From assembly GCA_963711455.1 (NCBI GenBank), contig CAVQEH010000002.1, positions 310,001 to 374,000 on the forward strand: a DNA stretch of 64,000 bases, written 5' to 3'. The translations under genes were made by a program, and so were the position numbers. Position 1 is the first letter of the stretch, and each line of letters opens with the position of its first letter. Under the pieces are notes generated by a model. The model did no database searches. It saw only the letters and a list, made by a program, of their open reading frames with translations, and had not been told where the DNA came from. This document shows positions 9,802 to 17,826 of the stretch, piece after piece. The stretch comes from DATFVA01 sp963711455 (GTDB taxonomy: Bacteria; Bacteroidota; Ignavibacteria; Ignavibacteriales; Ignavibacteriaceae).

Positions 9802-10971
9802 ATGCAGATTATAATTATAATAATATTTATTTCATCATTTCTGATTTTATTTCACGCTTATTTTTTTTATCCCTTGTCCGTGCTCTTTCTTTCTAAATTA
9901 CTCAAAAAAAAATATGAAGGTAATCAAAACTATCAACCGGCAATTTCAGTATTAATATCTGTGTATAATGAAGAAGATGTTATAGAAAAGACTATCAGGG
10001 AAATAATGAAAAGCGATTACCCGCCTAATAAAATGGAAATATTGGTAGGTTCAGATAATTCTTCGGATAATTCAAATAAAATAATACAAAAATTACAAAT
10101 TGATTTTCCATCTGTTAAATTTTTCCCTTTTTCCCAAAGGAGAGGTAAAGCCCTGATATTAAATGATCTGGCTTTAATGGCATCCGGTGAGATATTATTT
10201 TTCTGTGATGCAAATATCCAATATGATCCTAATGCTATTAAAAATATTTGCTCATTTTACGTCAATGAGAATATTGGAGGAGTGAGTGGAAGACAAAAAT
10301 TAATTGAAAATATTGAATTAAATCAACAGGTTACACTGGAAAAAAATTATTGGGAGATAGAATCCTGGTTGAAACAAAAAGAGGGTATGATGGGAAAACT
10401 GGTTGGTGCCAATGGGGGAATTTATAGCTTAAGAAAAGCTTTATATAAACCAATTCCTTCAGGATTTCCTGTAATGGACGATTTTTATTTATCGCTTAGC
10501 GTCATTGAACAAGGTAAAGATTTTTACTATTCAAGTGAAGCCTTTGCAAGCGAGTTTGTATCTACCAGAATCAAAACAGAGTTCAATCGAAAAATAAGAA
10601 ATAATGCGATTGATCTTTCAACTCTAAGAACCCTAGGAAAACTTCTTAAACCCTCTGCTGGTTTAATTTCATATTTAATTTGGTCACACAAAATATTAAG
10701 ATGGTTTACTCCGATATTTTTGTTACTTATGTTTTTTTCTTCAATGATTCTGGCATGGAGTAGTGGATTCTTCGCGACGTTTTTTTATATACAAATCTTT
10801 TTTTATGGTTTTTCTTTATTAAGTTATTTGGCAATTAATAGGTTTAAAAGATTTAATTTATTTGGTTTGTTTTTTTATTTTATGTTAACAAATGTAGCAC
10901 TATTTGTAGGAATCGTTAAGTTCATTACACAAAAACAAACCCCTTTCTGGCAATCCACACCAAGAACATAA
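9802..10971 (+). CDS. Membrane-bound family 2 glycosyltransferase
   Basis: A 389-residue protein with one N-terminal membrane helix, a cytoplasmic GT-A domain and two to three C-terminal helices (about 290-370). The catalytic domain has ISVLISVYNEEDVIEKTI, GSDNSSDN, FCDANIQYDP (the DxN/DxD site), GANGGIYSLRKALY, and DDFYLSLSVIEQG with later FNRKIRNNAIDLSTL in place of a strict QxxRW motif. This layout resembles the processive or membrane-integrated GT2 group (IcaA/hyaluronan synthase-like) rather than the soluble GT2s upstream. It is followed by the deacetylase gene, an association also seen where the polymer is N-deacetylated. Confidence 0.8.
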   Translation: MQIIIIIIFISSFLILFHAYFFYPLSVLFLSKLLKKKYEGNQNYQPAISVLISVYNEEDVIEKTIREIMKSDYPPNKMEILVGSDNSSDNSNKIIQKLQIDFPSVKFFPFSQRRGKALILNDLALMASGEILFFCDANIQYDPNAIKNICSFYVNENIGGVSGRQKLIENIELNQQVTLEKNYWEIESWLKQKEGMMGKLVGANGGIYSLRKALYKPIPSGFPVMDDFYLSLSVIEQGKDFYYSSEAFASEFVSTRIKTEFNRKIRNNAIDLSTLRTLGKLLKPSAGLISYLIWSHKILRWFTPIFLLLMFFSSMILAWSSGFFATFFYIQIFFYGFSLLSYLAINRFKRFNLFGLFFYFMLTNVALFVGIVKFITQKQTPFWQSTPRT

Positions 10972-11095
10972 TTTTAATTTTTAAATCGATGGCTTTATTA
11001 ATAAAATATAGAATATTCGACAAATAAAAACTCTCATTTTTATCCTGACTTAAGCAAAAAAGAAGAGTATATTTAACTCTTTCGGGAATTTAAAC

Positions 11096-11905
11096 ATGAA
11101 AAATATATTCACCGTAGATCTTGAAGACTGGTTCTGTGCATATAACCTTGGAATAGATATTAAAGACTGGGATAAACAGGAACTAAGAGTTGAGAATAAT
11201 GCTAAAAGAATACTGAAATTATTAACAAAATATAATGTTAAAGCTACATTTTTCGTTCTTGGCTGGATAGCAGAAAAAGTTCCGGGGCTAATTAAAGAGA
11301 TTGAATCCGATGGACACGAAATTGCTACTCACGGTTTTTCCCATACTCTAATAACTCATATGAATCCTGATGAATTTAATAAGGACATCAAAAGATCGTT
11401 AAATGCTATATGTTCTATCGTCAAACAAAATGTTATTGGTTTCAGGGCTCCTTCGTTTACAATCACAAAGAAAACTCTTTGGGCCTTGCCAATATTGAAA
11501 CAACAAGGAATTATATATGATTCTTCAGTTTATCCAATTGGTTTTCATCCGGATTACGGGATTGCAGAATCTGATTTAAATATACATAAATTGAATGGGA
11601 TCATGGAAGTTCCATTAAGTGTTGCTGAATTTGGTGGGAAAAAGATTCCGTGTAGCGGCGGAGCTTATTTTAGAATTTTTCCTTATCAGATCACCCGGAA
11701 ATTAATAGAACGATGCAATCAACAGGGACGACCCGTGATTTTTTATATACATCCGTGGGAACTTGATCCAGAGCAACCAAGGAAAAAATTATCTTTTTCA
11801 AAAACAATCAGACATTATTCTAATCTTAATAAAACTGAAAAGCGTTTAGAAAAACTGCTATCGCATTTTAAATTTCATTCGATGAAGGAGGCTTTAAATT
11901 TATGA
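11096..11905 (+). CDS. XrtA-type polysaccharide deacetylase (NodB domain, DUF3473)
   Basis: A 269-residue carbohydrate esterase family 4 protein. The N-terminus reads TVDLEDWF with the catalytic and metal Asp, ATFFVLGWIAEKVP follows, then the metal-binding HGFSH (His-x3-His) near residues 80-84, GFRAPSFTI (motif 3), and the C-terminal PVIFYIHPWELDPEQPR and IRHYSNLNKTEKRL region characteristic of DUF3473, the deacetylase associated with exosortase/EPS loci (TIGR03006-like). It would remove acetyl groups from N-acetylated sugars of the polymer or its precursor. No signal peptide is seen, so the enzyme probably works on the cytoplasmic side. Its stop overlaps the next start by four bases (ATGA). 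Confidence 0.87.
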   Translation: MKNIFTVDLEDWFCAYNLGIDIKDWDKQELRVENNAKRILKLLTKYNVKATFFVLGWIAEKVPGLIKEIESDGHEIATHGFSHTLITHMNPDEFNKDIKRSLNAICSIVKQNVIGFRAPSFTITKKTLWALPILKQQGIIYDSSVYPIGFHPDYGIAESDLNIHKLNGIMEVPLSVAEFGGKKIPCSGGAYFRIFPYQITRKLIERCNQQGRPVIFYIHPWELDPEQPRKKLSFSKTIRHYSNLNKTEKRLEKLLSHFKFHSMKEALNL

Positions 11906-12558
11906 ATCAGGAACTGATTGATCAGAAAAAATATTGGGATAAAGAAGTTCAAACCTTTGATTCAATTTATTCTCATGGAAAAAGTAAATTTTCCAACTGG
12001 CTGGATAAAAAATTCAGATGGGATATGTATGCCAGATTTAATTATACAATTGAAAACAGTAAACCTATTTCTGGAAAATCTTTTCTTGATGTTGGATGCG
12101 GTACAGGTAAGTATTCGATCAGGTTTGCCAAGGAAGGTGCGTATAGAGTAATAGGGATAGATATTTCTGATAATATGATCAATATATGTAAGGAAAGATC
12201 AGTTATAGAAAATGTCAATAACCAATGCGAGTTTTATGTCGGAGATCTTACTAATTTTGATTCGAATCAAAAATTTGACATAGTAATTGGAATAGGATTG
12301 TTTGATTATATCAGAAACCCGTTTGAAGTTATAAAAAAAATGCACGATGTATCAAGTGATCGCGTTATTGCAAGTTTTCCAAGATCAGGAACATTGCGTG
12401 CTTTGATAAGAAAAATCCGGTTATCACTAAAAGGTTGTCCGGTTTATTTTTATTCGGAAAAGGAACTTGATAAGCTGCTTAAAAATGTCGGGTTTAAAGA
12501 TTACAGTACGAAAGTTTTAGGACAATTATTCTGCATTACAGCTTATGTGAACGATTAA
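11902..12558 (+). CDS. Class I SAM-dependent methyltransferase
   Basis: A 218-residue protein with SAM-binding motif I FLDVGCGTGKYSIRFA near residues 60-75, an acidic IGIDIS at the end of strand 2, and GDLTNF. The N-terminal part (KKYWDKEVQTFDSIYSHGKS) is typical of small-molecule or sugar methyltransferases related to the UbiG and Mg-protoporphyrin types. It is coupled to the deacetylase by an ATGA overlap, so the two probably act on the same glycan. The acceptor is unknown. Confidence 0.8.
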   Translation: MNQELIDQKKYWDKEVQTFDSIYSHGKSKFSNWLDKKFRWDMYARFNYTIENSKPISGKSFLDVGCGTGKYSIRFAKEGAYRVIGIDISDNMINICKERSVIENVNNQCEFYVGDLTNFDSNQKFDIVIGIGLFDYIRNPFEVIKKMHDVSSDRVIASFPRSGTLRALIRKIRLSLKGCPVYFYSEKELDKLLKNVGFKDYSTKVLGQLFCITAYVND

Positions 12559-12569
12559 TATATGAGATG

Positions 12570-12577
12570 TAAATTTG
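12570..12577 (+). promoter_or_regulatory. Candidate Bacteroidota-type -7 box before the sugar transferase gene
   Basis: TAAATTTG matches the TAnnTTTG -7 element described for Bacteroidota primary sigma factor. It lies 32 bases before the ATG at 12609, in the only gap of note between the methyltransferase and the phosphoglycosyltransferase. No convincing -33 TTG partner was identified, so this is a weak call. Confidence 0.3.
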
Positions 12578-12608
12578 GCTGGGAATCTTAATCAATTTTA
12601 AAATTCGA

Positions 12609-14012
12609 ATGAATAAAAAATCCGAAAAAATAATTGTTCTGCTTTCCGATTTCCTTACCATCAATTTTTCTTTTATAATTTTCTTCCAGCTAAGGGTTGA
12701 ATCCGGTTGGTTCAGGCTTATTGTTATGCCGGAATTTTTTATTCCGATGTTGATTATCTATTTCTACTGGCTAATAATCTTTACATTCATCGGAATGTAC
12801 AGAACATGGTTTGCTGCTTCCCGGTTTGATGAAATCTCCACTCTTTTTAAAGCATCTTTCTTTGGTATTTTTATCCTTTTCATTCTCATTTTTATTGATG
12901 ATTATTTGCATGGAGTGGCTTCTGCAAATAGGATACTTATTTTTATCTACTGGGGATTGCTTATTATTCTTGTGGGTAGCGGAAGGTTAATTATCAGGAG
13001 TATTCAAAGGAATCTTCTTATAAAAGGAATAGGAAGAAGAAATGCTTTGATTATTGGTTTTAATGAAAAAGCAATTGAAGTAAGTAATCAACTAAATGAA
13101 CACAGAGCACTTGGATTAGATGCGGTTGGATTTATTTCTGTGAAGGATGAAAACATTGGTAAAAAGGACAACGGTATGTCTGTAATTGATTCAATTAAAA
13201 ATGTTGAAAAAATAATTGATGAAAAAAATATTAAAGAAGTTATCATCGCTCTGGATAAAAAAAATGATGACGTTCTTATTGAGATTATCGGAAAGTGTGA
13301 ACCAAAGAATGTGGGATTAAAAATAGTCCCCGACCTTTATGAAATTCTAAGCGGGCAGGCAAGAACTTCACAGATTTACGGCATTCCTCTGATCGATATC
13401 ATGCCCCAGCTTATGCCGGAATGGGAAAAAAAATTAAAGAGAGTTATAGATGTTTTAGTTTCTTTTCTTATTCTTACAATATCTTTTCCTATTACAATTT
13501 TGTCTGCAATTGCTATAAAAATTGACAGTGACGGTTCAATATTTTTTATTCAGAAAAGATGTGGAATGGGCGGAGAAATTTTTAAAATGATTAAATTTCG
13601 CTCGATGTTTGTTGATGCTGAGAAGCGGACAGGTCCTATCTGGTCGTCAAAAGATGATCCAAGAATAACCCGGGTTGGTAAAATAATCAGGAAACTTCGT
13701 ATCGATGAAATACCGCAGTTTATAAATGTTCTTAAAGGTAATATGTCTGTTGTCGGCCCAAGACCTGAACGTCCTTTCTTCGTAGAAAAACTTTCTAAAG
13801 AAATCCCTTATTACAAAAGAAGATTAAAAGTTCGACCGGGCATTACCGGCTGGGCTCAGGTTAAACACAAGTATGATGAAAATATTGAGGATGTTAAGGT
13901 GAAATTGAGGTATGATCTATTTTATATAGAAAATATGTCCCTGCGGATGGATTTTAAAATCATTTTCCGTACTATTTTTGTTGTACTTTTTGGAAAGGGG
14001 CATTATAATTAA
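12609..14012 (+). CDS. Polyprenyl glycosylphosphotransferase (WbaP/WcaJ-type initiating sugar transferase)
   Basis: A 467-residue protein with the full layout of the large monotopic phosphoglycosyltransferases: several N-terminal membrane helices (about 10-125), a Rossmann-like CoA_binding_3 domain (NALIIGFNEKAIEV near 143-156), a re-entrant hydrophobic helix (about 278-300) and the C-terminal Bac_transf domain. The catalytic domain holds FIQKRCGMGG, KFRSMFVDAEK near 328 (Asp-Glu catalytic dyad region), DPRITRVGKIIRKLRIDEIPQ, SVVGPRPERP near 383 and RPGITGWAQV. It transfers a sugar-1-phosphate from a UDP-sugar to undecaprenyl phosphate, the first step of repeat-unit assembly. All expected motifs are intact, in contrast to the related half of the gene at 14799. 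Confidence 0.92.
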   Translation: MNKKSEKIIVLLSDFLTINFSFIIFFQLRVESGWFRLIVMPEFFIPMLIIYFYWLIIFTFIGMYRTWFAASRFDEISTLFKASFFGIFILFILIFIDDYLHGVASANRILIFIYWGLLIILVGSGRLIIRSIQRNLLIKGIGRRNALIIGFNEKAIEVSNQLNEHRALGLDAVGFISVKDENIGKKDNGMSVIDSIKNVEKIIDEKNIKEVIIALDKKNDDVLIEIIGKCEPKNVGLKIVPDLYEILSGQARTSQIYGIPLIDIMPQLMPEWEKKLKRVIDVLVSFLILTISFPITILSAIAIKIDSDGSIFFIQKRCGMGGEIFKMIKFRSMFVDAEKRTGPIWSSKDDPRITRVGKIIRKLRIDEIPQFINVLKGNMSVVGPRPERPFFVEKLSKEIPYYKRRLKVRPGITGWAQVKHKYDENIEDVKVKLRYDLFYIENMSLRMDFKIIFRTIFVVLFGKGHYN

Positions 14013-14067
14013 GGTATTGAAAATAAATAAATAGGCACCTTCCAATAATTGTTCACAGAAAATTTTT

Positions 14068-14787
14068 ATGCCGGAAAAAACGCTCATAATTATACCGACA
14101 TTTAACGAACTGGAAAATATCGGGAAACTCATTCCCGACTTGCTGGGCAGGTACGAGAATCTTGATATTCTTGTTATTGATGATAATTCTCCTGATGGAA
14201 CAGGTAATTATATTGAAGAGCTTTCAAAACAAAATCCAAAGATTAAATTAATCAGACGCGAAAGAAAGCTCGGCCTGGGAACAGCTTATATTGTGGGATT
14301 CAAATTTGCCCTTCAGCATAATTATGATAATATCTTTGAAATGGATGCAGATTTTTCTCACGATCCTAAAGAAGTTAAAAATTTACTTGAAGCAACTAAA
14401 AAATATGATCTGGTTTTAGGCAGCAGATATATTAGAGGAGTAAATGTGATTAACTGGCCTATGCGAAGGCTTCTTTTAAGCTATTTTGCAAATAAATATA
14501 CCAGGTTTGTTACAGGACTTCCGGTTCAGGATGCAACCGGTGGATTTAAATGTTTTAGAAGAAAAGTGCTTGAATCAATTAACCTGAACAAGGTAAAATC
14601 AAATGGTTATGCATTTCAAATTGAAATGACTTTTAAAGCCTGGAAGAAAGGATTTAATGTCGGTGAAATTCCAATCGTATTTTTTGACCGGGTTAAAGGA
14701 ACTTCAAAGATGTCTAAAAAAATTGTAAGAGAAGCTATATTTATGGTCTGGAAACTCAGGATAAGAAGTATGCTTGGCATTCTTTAG
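14068..14787 (+). CDS. Polyprenol-phosphate mannosyltransferase (DPM1-like GT2)
   Basis: A 239-residue GT2 enzyme with the short DPM1 layout: IIIPTFNELENIGKLI, VIDDNSPDGTGN, EMDADFSHDPKEV (DxD metal site near residue 94), SRYIRGVNVINWPMRR and the diagnostic GLPVQDATGGFKCFRR. It lacks the C-terminal membrane helices of the longer DPM/GtrB type. The family uses GDP-mannose (sometimes another NDP-hexose) to make polyprenyl-phosphate sugar, a donor for periplasmic glycosylation of proteins or glycans. It is closely followed by the GT2 fusion gene. Confidence 0.88.
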   Translation: MPEKTLIIIPTFNELENIGKLIPDLLGRYENLDILVIDDNSPDGTGNYIEELSKQNPKIKLIRRERKLGLGTAYIVGFKFALQHNYDNIFEMDADFSHDPKEVKNLLEATKKYDLVLGSRYIRGVNVINWPMRRLLLSYFANKYTRFVTGLPVQDATGGFKCFRRKVLESINLNKVKSNGYAFQIEMTFKAWKKGFNVGEIPIVFFDRVKGTSKMSKKIVREAIFMVWKLRIRSMLGIL

Positions 14788-14798
14788 AGAGGCAGGAG

Positions 14799-16781
14799 TT
14801 GGATCTTTCTATTATCATTGTAAATTATAATGTAAAAGAGTTTTTACAGAACCTAATACATTCTATTCATAAAGCCGCCCAGAATCTTCAATATGAAATT
14901 ATAGTTGTTGATAATGCTTCATCAGATGGGAGTGTTGAATTCATCTCTGAAAAATTTCCCAATGTTCAACTGATTTCAAATGATAAGAATTTCGGTTTTG
15001 GAAAAGCAAATAACCAGGGATTAAAAATCGCTCGTGGAAAATATATTCTTCTTATCAATCCTGATTCAATAGTTAGTGAAGATACATTTTCAAAAATGAT
15101 CTCATTTTTTGAATCTCATCCTTCGGTCGGACTTGCAGGATGTAAAATATTAAATCCTGATGGCACATTTGAACCTGGTTGCAGAAGAAGTTTTCCCGGA
15201 CCCTGGACTTCTTTTTGCAAGCTCACAGGATTAAGTTCATTGTTTCCCCATTCTAAATTATTTGCAAGATATAATCTTACTTATAAGGATGAAAATAAGT
15301 CCTACGAGGTTGATGCGATTTCAGGTTCGTTTATGATGATGAAAAAAGAAGTGTATGCTAAAGTTGGTGGATTTGATGAAGACTTTTTTATGTATGGGGA
15401 AGACCTGGATCTCTGTTACCGGATTCAGAAAGCCGGGTACGAAATTTATTATGTACATGAGACTCAGATTATTCATTATAAAGGGGAGAGCACTAAAAGA
15501 AGCAGTATTGATGAAACAAAATTCTTTTACCAGGCAATGCACCTGTTTGTTAAAAAACATTTATCAAGCTCAATTCTTGTTCAGCTTATACTTAGAATTG
15601 CAATTGGTATTAGGAAGACGATTGCATTCCTGGGCAAACGAAAGCTAATTCTTTTTGCAGCAACTATTGATTTCATATTTTATAATCTTTCTCTATTAAT
15701 TTCTGAAATTGTTTATCGATCAATTACAACTTGGTCTGGTTTTCCGCAGTTCAGTTTTCCGATAGTTTTTACAATCCCTGCAATATCTTATGTAATAGTT
15801 GCTTCATTGTTTGGAGTGTACAAAAGAGAAACCTTGTCCATTTTAAAAAGTCTTGCTGCTATCTTCATAAGCTTTTTTATTTTATCCTCACTCACATTTT
15901 TCTTTAAGGATTATGCTTACAGCAGGGCAGTTGTGATAATTACTTACCTGATTTTATTTGTTGTGCTTGTTTTGTGGAGAGTAATATTAAAATTAGGATT
16001 TAAAGTTGGTATCAAAAGAGAAGCATATCTGAACAAAAAAACTCTGATTGTTGGTATAAATGAAACGGCGGTAAAAATAGCTGATACTCTTAAATTTAAG
16101 CAAATAGATTACCACACAATTGTTGGATTAATCAGTCTTACTTCAAAAGAAATTGGAAGCAGATATGGTGAGTGGGAAGTGATTGGAAGCATTGAAAATA
16201 TTATCAAAGTTATACGGGAAAGAAAAATCGATGAAGTTATCTTTTTACCTCAGGAGCTTTCCTATTCACAGATGATGTCTGTTGTTTCAACCTGCCAGAA
16301 CGAAAACACAGAATTTAAAATCATTGGAAATAATCTCGATTTTCTTATTGGAAAAGCATCGGTATCCGTTCTTGATGATATTCCTTTGATAGCGATCAGT
16401 TATAATATTACAAACCCGATGATGAAAATTTTCAAGACTCTTTTCGATTATGTTCTTGCGTCATTTATTTTGTTTTTAATATACCCTTTCATATATTTGA
16501 TTGCTAAAGCTGGTTCCGGTAACTCTGATCTAAAAAAATTTATTTTAAATGTCCCATCGATTTTTTCAGGTCGTGTTAGCTTTGTCGGACCCAAAGATCC
16601 TTCCGGTTATAAAGATTTGTACCTTGGAAAAAAAGGTTTAACGGGTCTCTGGTATATTGAAGATGTCGGGGGAAAGGATGAGGAAAAACTTGATATTCTA
16701 TATGCAAAGAATCAGAATATATGGTTTGATCTTGAAATTTTAGCAAAATCATTTAATAAAATGTTGACTAAACATTCCTGA
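14799..16781 (+). CDS. GT2 glycosyltransferase fused to a degenerate polyprenyl glycosylphosphotransferase half
   Basis: A 660-residue fusion. Residues 1-270 are a GT2 domain (LSIIIVNYNVKEFL, VVDNASSDGSV, FGFGKANNQGL, NPDS, GFDEDFFMYGEDLDLCYR). Residues about 285-400 are four to five membrane helices. Residues about 410-540 form a Rossmann CoA_binding_3-like domain (KKTLIVGINETAVKI). The last 120 residues keep only the outline of a Bac_transf domain: a membrane helix, then SGRVSFVGP near 590, GLTGLWYI near 612 and LDILYAKNQNIWFDLEILAKSF. The segment with the catalytic Asp-Glu and the FRSM...DPRITRVGK core of the neighbour at 12609 is absent. So the transferase half is probably not catalytic. 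Start is TTG 14799, with GAGAGG six bases upstream; no ATG fits the GT2 N-terminus. Confidence 0.8.
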   Translation: MDLSIIIVNYNVKEFLQNLIHSIHKAAQNLQYEIIVVDNASSDGSVEFISEKFPNVQLISNDKNFGFGKANNQGLKIARGKYILLINPDSIVSEDTFSKMISFFESHPSVGLAGCKILNPDGTFEPGCRRSFPGPWTSFCKLTGLSSLFPHSKLFARYNLTYKDENKSYEVDAISGSFMMMKKEVYAKVGGFDEDFFMYGEDLDLCYRIQKAGYEIYYVHETQIIHYKGESTKRSSIDETKFFYQAMHLFVKKHLSSSILVQLILRIAIGIRKTIAFLGKRKLILFAATIDFIFYNLSLLISEIVYRSITTWSGFPQFSFPIVFTIPAISYVIVASLFGVYKRETLSILKSLAAIFISFFILSSLTFFFKDYAYSRAVVIITYLILFVVLVLWRVILKLGFKVGIKREAYLNKKTLIVGINETAVKIADTLKFKQIDYHTIVGLISLTSKEIGSRYGEWEVIGSIENIIKVIRERKIDEVIFLPQELSYSQMMSVVSTCQNENTEFKIIGNNLDFLIGKASVSVLDDIPLIAISYNITNPMMKIFKTLFDYVLASFILFLIYPFIYLIAKAGSGNSDLKKFILNVPSIFSGRVSFVGPKDPSGYKDLYLGKKGLTGLWYIEDVGGKDEEKLDILYAKNQNIWFDLEILAKSFNKMLTKHS

Positions 16782-16782
16782 A

Positions 16783-17733
16783 ATGGCTAAGACAATTTTA
16801 GATTTCGAAAAACCAATACACGAGCTTGAGTCACGCCTTGAGGAGATGAAGAAGTATTCCGATAAGATGGATATTGGAAAGGAGATTGTTAAACTTGAAG
16901 AAAAGGTTAGGCAATTGAAAGAGGGAGTGTATAAAGATCTTACCAGGTGGCAAAGAGTTCAGCTTGCGAGGCATCCCGATCGTCCTTTTACGCTTGATTA
17001 TATTTATGGTATGACCAACAATTTTGTGGAATTACACGGAGACAGAGGCTACAAGGATGATAAGGCGATTGTCGGTGGTCTTGCAGAACTGGATGAATAT
17101 AAAGTTATGATTATCGGCCATCAAAAAGGGAGAGATACAAAATCCAATCTATACAGAAATTTCGGAATGCCTAATCCTGAAGGCTATCGTAAAGCTCTCC
17201 GTTTAATGAAACTCGCAGAAAAATTTAATAAACCAATAATTACAATGATCGATACTCCGGGAGCTTACCCCGGCATTGAAGCCGAAGAAAGAGGCCAGGC
17301 TGAAGCGATAGCAAGGAACCTATTCGAAATGAGCCGCCTGACAGTTCCTGTAATAGTTGTAATAATTGGTGAAGGTGCGAGTGGCGGAGCTCTTGGAATC
17401 GGTATTGGAGACAGGATACTTATGCTCGAGAATTGCTGGTACTCAGTTATTTCGCCGGAGTCCTGTTCAAGTATTTTATGGAGAAGCTGGGATTATAAAG
17501 AGCAGGCTGCAGAAGCTCTTAAACTAACAGCACCTGATTTGCTTGAACAAAAAATAATCGATAGAATTATTCCCGAACCAATGGGTGGTGCTCATACAGA
17601 TTATCAAACAATAGCAAATACATTAAAAGATATCCTAAAAGAGGAACTTGCTGTACTCGTAAAAATTAAACCTGATAAATTGATACAGGGTCGTCTCGAA
17701 AAATTCGGTAAGATGGGTGCCTTCATTGAATAG
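16783..17733 (+). CDS. accA: Acetyl-CoA carboxylase carboxyltransferase subunit alpha
   Basis: A 316-residue protein matching AccA along its full usual length. The N-terminal helical part (FEKPIHELESRLEEMK) is followed by the crotonase-type carboxyltransferase core: RHPDRPFTLDYI, ELHGDRGYKDDKAIVGGLA, GHQKGRDTK, IDTPGAYPGIEAEERGQ and GEGASGGALGIGIGD, which form the oxyanion and carboxybiotin site. With AccD it transfers CO2 from carboxybiotin to acetyl-CoA to make malonyl-CoA for fatty acid synthesis in the cytoplasm. It starts one base after the previous stop, marking the switch from polysaccharide genes to core metabolism on the same strand. Confidence 0.95.
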   Translation: MAKTILDFEKPIHELESRLEEMKKYSDKMDIGKEIVKLEEKVRQLKEGVYKDLTRWQRVQLARHPDRPFTLDYIYGMTNNFVELHGDRGYKDDKAIVGGLAELDEYKVMIIGHQKGRDTKSNLYRNFGMPNPEGYRKALRLMKLAEKFNKPIITMIDTPGAYPGIEAEERGQAEAIARNLFEMSRLTVPVIVVIIGEGASGGALGIGIGDRILMLENCWYSVISPESCSSILWRSWDYKEQAAEALKLTAPDLLEQKIIDRIIPEPMGGAHTDYQTIANTLKDILKEELAVLVKIKPDKLIQGRLEKFGKMGAFIE

Positions 17734-17793
17734 TAGGGAAATGCCTCTGAAATTTAATTTATAAGTAAAGTTCTTTTATTCTTAAAAATCCTA

Positions 17794-17808
17794 TTAAGGG
17801 AAGCTTAA
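17794..17808 (+). repeat. TTAAGGGAAGCTTAA element upstream of the M16 peptidase
   Basis: This 15-base near-palindromic element lies 18 bases before the peptidase ATG. A copy differing at one base (T for C) lies at 44387-44401, seven bases upstream of the M23 peptidase gene. Both precede exported or membrane-anchored peptidases. It could be a regulator site or a chance match in AT-rich DNA. Confidence 0.3.
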
Positions 17809-17826
17809 AACAAATTGCGGGAGTTT

